The notes beneath the pieces are model-generated. The model ran no database searches, was not told the DNA's origin, and worked only from the letters and a program-made list of their open reading frames with translations. The translations under genes were made by a program, and so were the position numbers. From Labrenzia sp. R4_2 (GTDB lineage Bacteria > Pseudomonadota > Alphaproteobacteria > Rhizobiales > Stappiaceae): DNA of 58,609 bases. The stretch lies in contig NZ_JAGHRJ010000015.1 of the NCBI RefSeq assembly GCF_017743865.1, positions 1-58,609 on the forward strand, read 5' to 3'. Shown one piece after another: positions 42,706-52,605 of this stretch (within the stretch, counting starts at the first letter, position 1; each line of letters starts with the position of its first letter).

Positions 42706-45039
42706 ATGGGAACAATGGAACAGACCGACCTTTTCATTTGCCCGATGCATACCGAAGTATCGCAAACGGAACCTGGAAACTGTGTAATGTGCGGAATGCG
42801 CCTTGTGCCAAAGCACAAGCATTCTTCTCGGTCTGAATCGGAATCACACAAACACTTGCATGACGGGCCTGAGCACTCGTCGAAGGACCAATATGACAAG
42901 GTCCCTGAAGATTGGACGGGGCCCGTTTACACATGCCCAATGCACGCGCAAGTGCGCCAAACGACAGCAGGCTCTTGTCCCATCTGCGGCATGGGGCTGG
43001 AACTTGAAAATGCTGCTTTGGCGGATGATGAACCCAACCCTGAACTCGTTGATTTCACTCGTCGCTTTTGGGTGGGAACGGTGCTTACAGTCCCTCTTTT
43101 GATTTTTACGATGGGACCCTTTGTTGGTTTTCCTGGTATCCGGGAAATCTTTGGCGAGAGGGTCACACTCTGGATAGAACTTGTACTCGGAACACCAGTG
43201 GTCCTCTGGTGTGGTTGGCCATTTTTGGTACGCGCCTGGCACTCGTTCCGAACCTTGAACCTTAACATGTTTTCTTTGATCGGCATGGGTGTCATCGCAG
43301 CGTGGGGCTTTAGCTTGGTTGCAGTTTTAGCACCGGATGTCTTCCCAGACGGCTTTCGCGATTCAAATGGTCATGTTGGCGTCTATTTTGAGGCCGCAGC
43401 GGTGATCGTAACACTTGTGCTGCTGGGTCAAGTAATGGAACTGCGCGCGCGAGAGGGCACGGGTAAAGCGATCAAAGCACTGCTCGATCTGGCAGCAAAA
43501 ACTGCACGGATAATGCGTGAAGATGGGAGCGAAGACGAGATTCCGCTCGATGAAGTTCAGGTGGGCGATCGCTTGCGCGTTCGACCAGGCGATAAAGTGC
43601 CGGTAGACGGAATCGTCTTGGATGGTCGCTCATCAGTCGATGAAAGCATGATTACAGGTGAGCCGGTTCCGGTTGAGAAAGTCCCCGGTGAGCAGGTAAC
43701 GGGTGCAACAATCAACGGCACAGGGTCTCTGGTAATCGAAGCTCGCCGAGTTGGCTCGGATACTATGCTCAGCCAGATTGTCGAAATGGTTGCAAATGCA
43801 CAAAGGTCGCGTGCGCCCATTCAAAAATATGCTGACAAGGTAGCCGGCTGGTTCGTCCCAGCGGTAATAGGCGTAGCTATTCTTGCTTTTGTTGGATGGT
43901 CTATCTGGGGACCGGCACCAGCTTTGTCCTATGCACTTGTTGCTGCGGTGGCTGTGCTAATCATAGCTTGCCCATGCGCACTGGGATTAGCGACCCCAAT
44001 GTCGATAATGACAGCAACCGGGCGCGGGGCGCAGGCAGGAGTGCTTATCAAGAACGCTGAAGCGCTCGAACGCTTTGAGAAAATTGATACACTTATCGTA
44101 GACAAGACCGGCACTCTTACCTTGGGCAAACCTGAGTTGGTTGCCGTAATGCCGGAACGGGGTCATGACGAGAATGAAGTGCTTCGCCTTGCCGCCACAC
44201 TTGAGAAAGGCTCCGAACACCCGCTTGCCGAAGCCATAGTACGCGGCGCAGAAACACGCGGTGTCATTACGAGCGAAGCGGACGATTTTGAAGCGATAAC
44301 GGGTAAAGGCGTCCAAGGTCGCGTAGACGGGCAAATTGTGGCACTAGGCAATTTGGCGATGATAAAGGATCTTGGAATCGAGCCAGGCCCACTGACAGAC
44401 AAGGCCAATGAACGCCGAGATCATGGCGAAACTGTTATGTTCGTGGTTCTTGGAAATCAAATCGCTGGGCTGGTTTCGGTGGCTGATCCAGTGAAAGACA
44501 CCACGCCAGCAGCTCTTAAAGCACTGCACGAACTTGGTTTTCGCATAATAATGGCTACGGGAGACAACGAGAGAACAGCAAAGTCTGTCGCTGCGCAGCT
44601 TGGTATTGATGAAATACGCGCAGATGTCCTGCCGGAAGACAAGGCACGAATAATTCGAGATCTCCAGGACGCGGGGCGCCAAGTTGCAATGGCTGGCGAC
44701 GGGGTCAACGACGCACCCGCATTGGCCCAAGCAGATGTCGGTATTGCCATGGGAACTGGCGCAGATGTCGCAATCGAGAGCGCAGGTATTACCTTGGTGA
44801 AAGGAAACCTCGACGGCATTGTTCGCGCCCGTAGGCTTGCGCGCGCCACTATGCAAAACATCCGTCAGAACTTGTTTTTTGCCTTGGTCTACAACGCGAG
44901 TGGAGTGCCCGTTGCTGCTGGTGTTCTATTCCCATTTTTTGGGATCCTGATCAGCCCGATGTTCGCGGCCTTTGCCATGAGTGCATCATCGATTTCGGTT
45001 GTATTGAATTCGCTGAGACTGCGTGGTGCAAAAATCTGA
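42706..45039 (+). CDS. Cu/Ag P1B-type ATPase with two N-terminal HMBD motifs
   Basis: 777 residues. The N-terminus holds two heavy-metal-binding motifs (FICPMHTEVSQTEPGNCVMCGM and YTCPMHAQVRQ...CPICGM) in place of HMA domains, then a His-rich linker. The core has TGEPVPVEK, ACPCALGLATP, DKTGTLTLG and GDGVNDAPAL. It resembles CopB/SilP-type pumps and should export Cu or Ag to the periplasm. Two further genes (DUF2933, methyltransferase) follow on the strand. Probably under the response regulator rather than CueR. Confidence 0.93.
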   Translation: MGTMEQTDLFICPMHTEVSQTEPGNCVMCGMRLVPKHKHSSRSESESHKHLHDGPEHSSKDQYDKVPEDWTGPVYTCPMHAQVRQTTAGSCPICGMGLELENAALADDEPNPELVDFTRRFWVGTVLTVPLLIFTMGPFVGFPGIREIFGERVTLWIELVLGTPVVLWCGWPFLVRAWHSFRTLNLNMFSLIGMGVIAAWGFSLVAVLAPDVFPDGFRDSNGHVGVYFEAAAVIVTLVLLGQVMELRAREGTGKAIKALLDLAAKTARIMREDGSEDEIPLDEVQVGDRLRVRPGDKVPVDGIVLDGRSSVDESMITGEPVPVEKVPGEQVTGATINGTGSLVIEARRVGSDTMLSQIVEMVANAQRSRAPIQKYADKVAGWFVPAVIGVAILAFVGWSIWGPAPALSYALVAAVAVLIIACPCALGLATPMSIMTATGRGAQAGVLIKNAEALERFEKIDTLIVDKTGTLTLGKPELVAVMPERGHDENEVLRLAATLEKGSEHPLAEAIVRGAETRGVITSEADDFEAITGKGVQGRVDGQIVALGNLAMIKDLGIEPGPLTDKANERRDHGETVMFVVLGNQIAGLVSVADPVKDTTPAALKALHELGFRIIMATGDNERTAKSVAAQLGIDEIRADVLPEDKARIIRDLQDAGRQVAMAGDGVNDAPALAQADVGIAMGTGADVAIESAGITLVKGNLDGIVRARRLARATMQNIRQNLFFALVYNASGVPVAAGVLFPFFGILISPMFAAFAMSASSISVVLNSLRLRGAKI

Positions 45040-45055
45040 ACGCCTGGAGAAGATG

Positions 45056-45295
45056 ATGCAGAACAATCTCGACCCTCGCGAATACGACACCATGAATAAA
45101 GATCACCAATCCCGGACTTTTTGGAGATCTCGCGCAGGAGTATACTTTGTTGTGGCGCTTACTCTTGTGGGTTTGCTGCTCGGCTTTGAACATCGAGATC
45201 ACATCTTCTCCAGCGGATGGTTAATCTGGCTTCCTTTGTTGCTCTGCGTAGCGATGCACTTCTTCATGCATGGCCATCACGGTGAAAGAAAGTAG
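45056..45295 (+). CDS. DUF2933 small membrane protein
   Basis: 79 residues: polar start, two hydrophobic segments (AGVYFVVALTLVGLLLG, SGWLIWLPLLLCVAMHFF) and a His-rich end (HFFMHGHHGERK). It begins 17 bp after the ATPase stop. GGAG at 45046 is best placed for the ATG at 45056, although 45053 is also possible. Third DUF2933-type protein in this window. Confidence 0.8.
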   Translation: MQNNLDPREYDTMNKDHQSRTFWRSRAGVYFVVALTLVGLLLGFEHRDHIFSSGWLIWLPLLLCVAMHFFMHGHHGERK

Positions 45296-45309
45296 GGAGG
45301 AAGCAAGCG

Positions 45310-45975
45310 ATGAGCGACACGGAATCTGCGTACGGGCTGTGGTTGTTAGTATTCATCAACTCGGCTGTTTTCATCCTCTTCGCCTTCAGTTTTTTTAAAC
45401 CGAGAACTTCTCTCGATTGGCGCGGATTTGGCGCTTTTAGCGCTTTCATAATCGCGTTGTTTGCCGAAATGTATGGTTTCCCGCTCACAATTTTTTTCTT
45501 GTCAGGCTGGCTCCAGTCAACCTGGCCCGGAATTGACTGGTTTGCCCACGACAGTGGGCACCTTCCCGAAATGATCTTTGGCTGGCGCTCAAATCCTCAC
45601 TTCGGCCCTTTTCATCTGTTGAGTTTCATCCTGATTGGAGCTGGCTTCTGGTTGATTTCGGTAGCATGGCATCACCTTTGGGCCGCACAACAGAGCGGCC
45701 GTCTCGCCAATACAGGGCCGTATGCACTCGTTCGGCACCCACAATATGATGGTTTCATTCTCATAATGACGGGTTTCCTGTTGCAATGGCCTACACTCTT
45801 AACGCTGCCGATGTTTCCGATAATGATTTGGATGTATGTTCGCCTTGCTCGCAGCGAGGAAAACGATAACCGTTCCCGGTTCGGAGCTTCATGGGACCGA
45901 TATGCAGAAAGTGTTCCCGGCTTTATTCCGAAACTAAGGTTTAAGGGCAGCCACACTGGTGGATTGAACCTCTGA
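45310..45975 (+). CDS. Isoprenylcysteine methyltransferase-like membrane protein
   Basis: 221 residues, about five membrane segments. C-terminal catalytic signature ANTGPYALVRHPQYDGFILI and SEENDNRSRFGASWDRY, as in the ICMT/PEMT family that uses S-adenosylmethionine. Substrate unknown. Such proteins recur beside copper ATPases and DUF2933. It starts 14 bp after the DUF2933 stop. Confidence 0.85.
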   Translation: MSDTESAYGLWLLVFINSAVFILFAFSFFKPRTSLDWRGFGAFSAFIIALFAEMYGFPLTIFFLSGWLQSTWPGIDWFAHDSGHLPEMIFGWRSNPHFGPFHLLSFILIGAGFWLISVAWHHLWAAQQSGRLANTGPYALVRHPQYDGFILIMTGFLLQWPTLLTLPMFPIMIWMYVRLARSEENDNRSRFGASWDRYAESVPGFIPKLRFKGSHTGGLNL

Positions 45976-45976
45976 T

Positions 45977-47068
45977 ATGTCCTCTCCGGGAAGAACGGTT
46001 TTTTTGATTGGCGGTACGGGTGATGTCGGACGCCGTGTTGTTCGTTTGCTTCTTGAAAACTCTGACAGTCAGATTTTTCTGATATCGCGGAGAGGTGGAA
46101 ATGATAGTGCCAGGACGAAGCATTTGGCTTTCGACGTTCAACGAGACCATGCCATTTTTCCAGTTCCAAGAAATTCAATTGTAGTAAATCTTACAGAAGC
46201 AACCCCACCCCACTTAGCCGCTCGAATTGTAAGAGAAGGTTCCACCTTGCTTGATACGTCGGCCACGCCTGCCTATGTGTCAAAACTATGCAGGGCAATT
46301 CGGCAAACCGGTGGACTCGGTGCCGCAATTTTGAGTGTCGGAACGGCTCCTGGACTTACCACGCTAATGGCTTCGGACATCGCGCAAACAAAGCGAGTTT
46401 CTTCGATTGATATCGGTATGGAACTCAGTTTGGGAAGGCACTATGGATTGTCCGCAACCGAATGGTTCTTTCGCACTATTGGTACCGGGTATCCCATTTC
46501 CAGCAAGGACAAAACCCGCTTCACCTATCCTGGCGTATTGCGCCGCAAAATCAGCTTTGGCAATTCCGAGCAAGCACGCCTAGCTATTGGAGTTGGATTT
46601 TCAGAGCTGGGCATGAACAAAATTTGCAAAGAAACTAGAGCTGTCGGGTTTCGCACTTTTTGTGCACTTGAACCACAGGTCGCGACACACGTTCTGTGGT
46701 CACTACTAAAGCTGGGACTTGGCCCATTCTTTGCTCGAAATTCAATTGCACTCGCCAAATTGGCAATGCGCCTTCCCGCAATCGGAGACATACGTGTGAG
46801 AATTGTCGCCGAGGGGACTGACATAAATGAAATTCCAGTCACTTCCCGGGGCCTCGAAGCAGGAGATCAGGCAGAAGTAACCGCGGCAATCATTTTTGCA
46901 ACAATCAACGCAATTGAAACCTCTCGACGGCCCTTAGTTGGCTTAACGACGATTTCCCAACATCTCGATTTTTCTACAGCAGTGTCTGAGATCAGTCGAT
47001 TGTTGCCTTCTATGCCTCTCAAGGTCTGGAACTCCGACAATCCGCATTGCCAATCAGTTAGCTGTTAG
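45977..47068 (+). CDS. Saccharopine-dehydrogenase-like NAD(P)-binding protein
   Basis: 363 residues starting with a Rossmann fingerprint (RTVFLIGGTGDVGRRVVRLL). Broadly resembles saccharopine dehydrogenase/reductase-type proteins with an unclear second domain. No metal motif. The reaction and substrate are unknown. It starts directly after the methyltransferase, so likely co-transcribed. Confidence 0.75.
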   Translation: MSSPGRTVFLIGGTGDVGRRVVRLLLENSDSQIFLISRRGGNDSARTKHLAFDVQRDHAIFPVPRNSIVVNLTEATPPHLAARIVREGSTLLDTSATPAYVSKLCRAIRQTGGLGAAILSVGTAPGLTTLMASDIAQTKRVSSIDIGMELSLGRHYGLSATEWFFRTIGTGYPISSKDKTRFTYPGVLRRKISFGNSEQARLAIGVGFSELGMNKICKETRAVGFRTFCALEPQVATHVLWSLLKLGLGPFFARNSIALAKLAMRLPAIGDIRVRIVAEGTDINEIPVTSRGLEAGDQAEVTAAIIFATINAIETSRRPLVGLTTISQHLDFSTAVSEISRLLPSMPLKVWNSDNPHCQSVSC

Positions 47069-47098
47069 ACCGCACACATCCGAGCAGAGTAGAGAAGA

Positions 47099-48415
47099 AT
47101 GCAACACACCCACAGAACCAGCGATTATGTAGAAGGCTCAATCACGATTAGTGGTGCAGTCGCGATGGGAACAGGAGTAATGATCGGCGCGGGGATTTTT
47201 GCTCTTACAGGTCAAATAGCAGAACTCGCAGGACCTCTTTTTCCAGTTGCCTTTGTCGCAGGAGCGATTGTTACGAGCTTCAGCGCCTACAGCTATGTAA
47301 AGATGTCCAACGCGTGGCCTTCTTCGGGCGGTATCGCGATGATACTTCAGAAGTGCTACGGTCCGGGAGCCATAGCCGCTGGAGCCGCACTCCTCATGGC
47401 GTTAAGCATGGTAATCGCGGAAAGCCTGGTAGCGAGAACCTTCGCCACTTACATCCTTCGACCTTTCGACATCACGGGGGGACCTTTGGTGCCTGCGCTG
47501 TCAGTCGCAGTGATCCTTTTCGCTTTCTTGGTCAACATTGCCGGGAACCGGTCAGTCGGTCTTTTCTCACTGATCATGGCAACATTGAAAATCGCTGGCA
47601 TCGCCCTTTTCGGCATTGCAGCACTTTGGTCAAGCGGCTTTCAATTTGGCACCATTGAAGATTCAAGCCACACATTTAGTGCGACTGGCTTCATCGCATC
47701 GGTCGCATTGGCGATCCTTGCTTTCAAAGGCTTCACCACCATTACAAACAGTGGGGCAGAGGTCACTGATCCCCACAAAAATGTCGGAAGAGCAATCACA
47801 ATCTCAATCTCGCTTTGCGTAATCATTTATCTCCTGGTTGCATTTGGCGTTCAATCAAGCCTTGGAATCAGCGAGATTATTGCCGCAAAAGATTATTCGC
47901 TTGCTCAGGCAGCAGAACCAGCCCTCGGGCGCACGGGATTTCTTCTCACAGTTCTTCTAGCTGCTATTGCCACGGCCAGTGGTGTGCTGGCGAGCGTCTT
48001 TGCCGTGTCCCGAATGCTTGCGATGTTAACGGAAATGAAGATGATCCCCCACAGTCATCTTGGGATGTCAGGCACCATACAGCGCCATACCCTCGTATAC
48101 ACTGTAACAATCGCCTCAATCCTTGCCGTTTTTTTCGATCTAAGCCGAATTGCTTCACTAGGAGCGTTTTTCTATCTCGTGATGGACATGGTTATTCATT
48201 GGGGAGTGTACAGGTTTAGAAGAAAAGAAATTGGTGCGGCAGGGGCAGTGGTGTTGGCGGCACTTGCATTCGACATAGTCGTTTTAGCCGCTTTTACGAA
48301 AATGAAACTGGTTACCGACCCCTTCATTGTGGCCTTTGCAGTCATTGCGATTGGTATCGTCTTTTTATTCGAACGCGCATATCTTCACCGGTGGATCCAA
48401 AAAGCATCTGATTGA
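47099..48415 (+). CDS. APC-family amino acid permease
   Basis: 438 residues, about 12 membrane helices. The first helix GTGVMIGAGIFALTGQIAEL is the APC substrate motif. Likely imports an amino acid or polyamine. It ends the plus-strand run that starts with the ATPase and is not obviously copper-related. Confidence 0.87.
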   Translation: MQHTHRTSDYVEGSITISGAVAMGTGVMIGAGIFALTGQIAELAGPLFPVAFVAGAIVTSFSAYSYVKMSNAWPSSGGIAMILQKCYGPGAIAAGAALLMALSMVIAESLVARTFATYILRPFDITGGPLVPALSVAVILFAFLVNIAGNRSVGLFSLIMATLKIAGIALFGIAALWSSGFQFGTIEDSSHTFSATGFIASVALAILAFKGFTTITNSGAEVTDPHKNVGRAITISISLCVIIYLLVAFGVQSSLGISEIIAAKDYSLAQAAEPALGRTGFLLTVLLAAIATASGVLASVFAVSRMLAMLTEMKMIPHSHLGMSGTIQRHTLVYTVTIASILAVFFDLSRIASLGAFFYLVMDMVIHWGVYRFRRKEIGAAGAVVLAALAFDIVVLAAFTKMKLVTDPFIVAFAVIAIGIVFLFERAYLHRWIQKASD

Positions 48416-48483
48416 CTAACGCAACACCCGCCACATCGTTGCCCTGTTCCCTTTTTTGAGACGCATGTGACTGCATTCTCTAG

Positions 48484-50049
48484 TTATCTGCCGATAGCTC
48501 CACCAATTATGCCGCCTACAACACCTCCAATAAAGGCCGCTCCCGCAGGATTAACTGAACTACCGCTATTGTTGTGCATATTTTGGTTACCGGTGGCGCG
48601 ATGCTGCGCTGTTGTAGAGTTTGTTCTGCGCTTGTTTGCAGCACTACGTGACGCTCGGGCGGCATTTTGCTTGCGCTTCACTTCAGCTATGTATGCTGCG
48701 TATTGGGAGTCTGTTTGAGTTATCAAAAGCACATATTGAGCGGCCGTAAAGTAACCCGTCGCAGCTATGCCATTCGTGGTTTGCCAAGCTGATATGCCCG
48801 CACGTGTTTTTGGACCGAATGCCCCATCCGATCTGCCTACATTGTGCCCAGACAAATTTAGTCGGGTCTGGACTTCACGGCGTTTGGTGCGGTTCCAGCC
48901 AAGAGATGCTTCGGTTTCCTGATTGCCAGCAACAGCATTTTGAGGATTAGGTAGAGTTTTTTTCAGACCCGGTTGAGGTTTGACAGCGCCAGTTTTAGGC
49001 GATGATCCAACCGCCGCAACTTGAGGGTAGTTTTTTAATCGTCCAATCGAGTTGTTTGCGAAATTTGCAAATGTGCCATTGGGATAGGCTGACAGATAGG
49101 AGTCGTAATCGGCAACCGTATTGCTGGATTTGACCGTCTCCCAAACCAACTTTTCCCGTTCCCACGCAATGGTTGATCGCGTCGCTGCATCAACAGAACT
49201 AATCGTCGTTTCTGGTGAAATCTGCGTTGAAGGTACATCATCAGCAGGAAGCACCTTACTCGTGGAAACATTGCTTTGTTTGTTAAGAAACAACTCGCCA
49301 ATTAGGGAAGCATTCACCCATGGCCTTTGACGCTTGTCGGTTTCTTCAAAAACATCACCTGTTACGCGGGTCAAACCGGTCTGGATGGATACGTCAGGCG
49401 CGTCTATATGCCTGGCAAGTGCAGCGGTAAAAGGCGAGTTTTCACCTTCACCGTCTAGGGCAACATCCCCGGGACTTGTTGCGAATGCGATCACAGCCCC
49501 TTCGGCTCCGGTATCAACAATTTTGATCTCTGCAAGACCTGACCCGACGGTCGTTGACCTACTGGGTCCCATGCGACGCGCAAGTGAACGAGCAAGTGGA
49601 TTATCTCTACACGCATCCAGAAACACCATCTGCACTTTCACGTCCTTCGACATCTGTCGCATGACAAAATCGACAGTAATCGTCTCGAAGTCTAAGGAAG
49701 CTTCGTCTTCGATTTTTGCATCAATTGGAACCATAAGATTTTGCCCGGCGATCTGCATCCCGTGCCCTGCATAAAACAACAACGCGATGTTCGCTCCATA
49801 GGCTTTCTTGGCAAACTCCAATATTGATTGGCGCATTTCACGATAGTTCTGATCAATACCCTCGACGACCTCGAAACCGAGACCGTTCAGTTTACCGGCC
49901 ATCAAACGGGCGTCGTTTGCCGGATTTGGAAGGAATACCGTGTGTTCACATGCACTGTTGCCGATTACCAAAGCGACTCTTTTTGCAAATGCTGGCGCAG
50001 TCCATAGAACGAGAATTCCTAGAACGGAGATCAGTTTTTTGAACATCAC
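48484..50049 (-). CDS. Caspase-like protease with peptidoglycan-binding domain
   Basis: 521 residues: signal peptide (SVLGILVLWTAPAFA), a C14 caspase fold with catalytic His96 in YAGHG and Cys147 in DACRDNP, a linker, a PG_binding_1 domain (VQTRLNLSGHNVGRSDGAFG...GISAWQ) and a C-terminal glycine zipper (GGVVGGIIGGAIGR). The mature protein should act in the periplasm or at the cell wall. Its substrate is unknown. The glycine zipper may anchor it in the membrane. Confidence 0.9.
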   Translation of the reverse strand: MMFKKLISVLGILVLWTAPAFAKRVALVIGNSACEHTVFLPNPANDARLMAGKLNGLGFEVVEGIDQNYREMRQSILEFAKKAYGANIALLFYAGHGMQIAGQNLMVPIDAKIEDEASLDFETITVDFVMRQMSKDVKVQMVFLDACRDNPLARSLARRMGPSRSTTVGSGLAEIKIVDTGAEGAVIAFATSPGDVALDGEGENSPFTAALARHIDAPDVSIQTGLTRVTGDVFEETDKRQRPWVNASLIGELFLNKQSNVSTSKVLPADDVPSTQISPETTISSVDAATRSTIAWEREKLVWETVKSSNTVADYDSYLSAYPNGTFANFANNSIGRLKNYPQVAAVGSSPKTGAVKPQPGLKKTLPNPQNAVAGNQETEASLGWNRTKRREVQTRLNLSGHNVGRSDGAFGPKTRAGISAWQTTNGIAATGYFTAAQYVLLITQTDSQYAAYIAEVKRKQNAARASRSAANKRRTNSTTAQHRATGNQNMHNNSGSSVNPAGAAFIGGVVGGIIGGAIGR

Positions 50050-50967
50050 ATGTCCTTTCTTGGATTATCGTTGTCTGTCGGTATGACCGGCATAGCCGTC
50101 AGGCCTTTGCTTTCGCTCTTGAGAGTACCACCTATTGCAAACCCTATCTGTAACCGTTGTCACAAGTGTATTGTTTGGCGAAAACTACTTATGAATAGGC
50201 GCGGTACGGCGACCCATCAGTATACTCTGATGAATTAAATCAGGGCCACGATATCAAATTATCATAGATAACAAAGCAAAATAGCAAGCAACGTAGTTTT
50301 AACTACTAGATTATACTCCCTAAACAGGTCAAAAGTAAGGACTTAAGGGAAACTATGCCATATTTCACAACAATGTGACACCTAATTCTACCCTATCCTC
50401 ACCTAATCAACTTTGACGCGAGTGCTCAGATACACAAGGTTTTTGCATTTCTCGACAACCACGTCTCTCGTGACTGATGCATGGGCTCAACCATGAACTA
50501 TTCTCACGAATTTCTTTACAGTTGCTCCAAATTTTGGATATGGTTCCTTCAATTTTCGTAGTTTGGTAGCATAATAGAACGTTTTTAGCTGTTCTTTACA
50601 GAACACACCACACGATCAACTACATTTATTGTTCACGACATTCGCCTGGAAACGCGCCTTAAAGGTATGTCACTTGGGAAATGATACTGGGTCTCAAGCA
50701 ATAAATTCGGTTGTATTCGACTTTCAATGACGGAAGTACGGTATCAATGCGTGCAGTTTATTTCGAAATTCGAATTCCAAGCCGTGTTTTCCATAATTTG
50801 ACCTAGACAGCACGCTCAAAAAAACGCTTAGCTATTGCCTTGTTCATTGTCGAGTATTGGGAATATCGATAGCGCGACTGTAATTCGTTTTACCAATAAT
50901 AACTCGAGGCTAATGTTCCAAACGGTATGAATTACACGATCTTTGCCTCAACCTCCGAGATTCGCAG
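50050..50967. other. Long AT-rich noncoding region
   Basis: 918 bp with no convincing gene, IS end or hairpin. Clearly AT-richer than the rest, with only short chance frames. It may be decayed coding DNA, a promoter-rich spacer or a site for an unseen RNA. Confidence 0.5.
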
Positions 50968-52053
50968 CTATTGCCCCTTGACGGAAGGCTTACGCATAAA
51001 GGTTTGCAGCAATTCCAACACGGATGAGCGTTGGGCGAGCGCTGGTCGTTCAATCAGGCGCCACGACAGAAAAGCCAGTGGAATGATGGTCAACAAGGAC
51101 AAAGTGAGGTTCATGAGAATGGGATAGGGCCCATGCCACAGTACAAGCCACGTTTGCTGAATTGGAAACCCGATAAGATAGATTCCATAGGAAATGTCGT
51201 CGCGATTGGTGAGATTTCCAATACGGCCGAGATTTAGTGATCCAAGCCAAAAGGTAAGACTGGCTATGGCGATTATCTCGGCGACTGGCGACACAGGCGT
51301 GCCAAGCAAGACAAACGCACACGCAAACACCAGAGCAACGCGAACGAATGATACATTGATGTGCTTGCGCATCATCCAGCTTGCGATGCCGAGATAAAAG
51401 GCAAAGAAGAAGCGGGCGAGATGATCAATCAGCAAAGTCGCTTCGTGACCGAATCTCAAGACCAGAATACCAGCAGATACAGCAAGAATTGCAGCAACAA
51501 TTTTCTTTTCACCGCCGAATTGCGCAGAGAGCGTAGCAACGATTGGAATCGTCAGATAACAAATGACTTCGTATCGAATAGTCCAGACAGTTGCGAGCAC
51601 ATAGCGCTCATCAGGATTTTCAATAAAAATACCTGGAAGAGTTCCGCCTCCATCGAGGGCCACTACCGCCCTCAGGAATAGGGAAATAGTTTCCCAAGAA
51701 AAGAGAAAAGCTGCCATTCCTAGCTGTTTTTGAGCAATGCCGGCCACGAAAATTGTTGTAACCGTTACAACGAATAGTGCCGGAAAAATGCGGAGGAAGC
51801 GGCTGGTCAGGAAATACGAGAGGTTGGGCCGTCTATCCCAACTTGCCGCGATCAGGAAACCGGACAAGACAAAAAACACATTCACCGCATGACCACCGAG
51901 TGAAAAGCTGGTCATTGTCGCAAGGGGATCCGCAAGTTCGCTACGACGTGTCAAGATGAACGCGTGTGACACAATAACTGCCGTTGCGGCAGCAAGTCGA
52001 ACAACGCCAAAACTATTGTCTTCTCTTTGAATAAGACTGTCGAGAGATCGCAT
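50968..52053 (-). CDS. Acyltransferase-3 family membrane protein
   Basis: 361 residues, about ten membrane segments, with the family start RLAAATAVIVSHAFIL (catalytic His in the first helix) and GGHAVNVFFVLSGFLIAASW. It probably O-acetylates an extracellular polysaccharide or cell-wall sugar. The start at 52053 (MRSLDSL) fits the family; an upstream start at 52188 adds a poor leader. Confidence 0.88.
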   Translation of the reverse strand: MRSLDSLIQREDNSFGVVRLAAATAVIVSHAFILTRRSELADPLATMTSFSLGGHAVNVFFVLSGFLIAASWDRRPNLSYFLTSRFLRIFPALFVVTVTTIFVAGIAQKQLGMAAFLFSWETISLFLRAVVALDGGGTLPGIFIENPDERYVLATVWTIRYEVICYLTIPIVATLSAQFGGEKKIVAAILAVSAGILVLRFGHEATLLIDHLARFFFAFYLGIASWMMRKHINVSFVRVALVFACAFVLLGTPVSPVAEIIAIASLTFWLGSLNLGRIGNLTNRDDISYGIYLIGFPIQQTWLVLWHGPYPILMNLTLSLLTIIPLAFLSWRLIERPALAQRSSVLELLQTFMRKPSVKGQ

Positions 52054-52605
52054 CAACTCACACCTCAAAGAAAGAAATCCTACAATATTACTTGGGAATA
52101 TTAAATAAAAAAGCTTTTCGTTGGTTAATTTAACCATTTTCCAATTGGAGAAATCGCCTTGAATATTATTTCGAATCCGACTCTCCAAATACTTATGTAA
52201 TCGTTTCGAGAACCTGTTCTTCTCGACACTTTAAAAACCATAAACATGCAGTGCAATTCTACTTTGTTCGTTCAATTTGCCTCGCCAATTGGTGGGGCTG
52301 TGAATTCTCCGGCACACTTTTGGAAGTTAAGTGGGATCGGTTTTCTCTGTGACAGTAGAACAAAGGCAGCCAATTGGAATTGCAACTTACATGTTCGTCG
52401 AAAAGGCCAATGATCTCGATAGATTTCAGGCTGACCTGTCTCTGAATCTAAAACGTAATTACGCTAGGAGCCGCCAGAAAAGTTATCGATAATTTCGAAC
52501 CTGCAATAATAGTTCTGTTTGTTGGCAATCCGCATAAGAGTGTGGTTCGCTCGAGGCTACGAATATATTCGCTCTTGTGGATGCGGTGAGAACCAAGCGA
52601 AAAGC
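52054..52605. other. Intergenic region
   Basis: 552 bp. A weak plus-strand GTG frame (52349-52492, 47 residues) reads like a coding remnant (VEQRQPIGIATYMFVEKAND) but has no family match. Nothing else seen. Confidence 0.4.

Noticed and set aside
50050..50967. Possible RNA gene or CRISPR array in the AT-rich gap
   Set aside because: No regular repeats, no tRNA-like cloverleaf and no strong hairpin could be seen.
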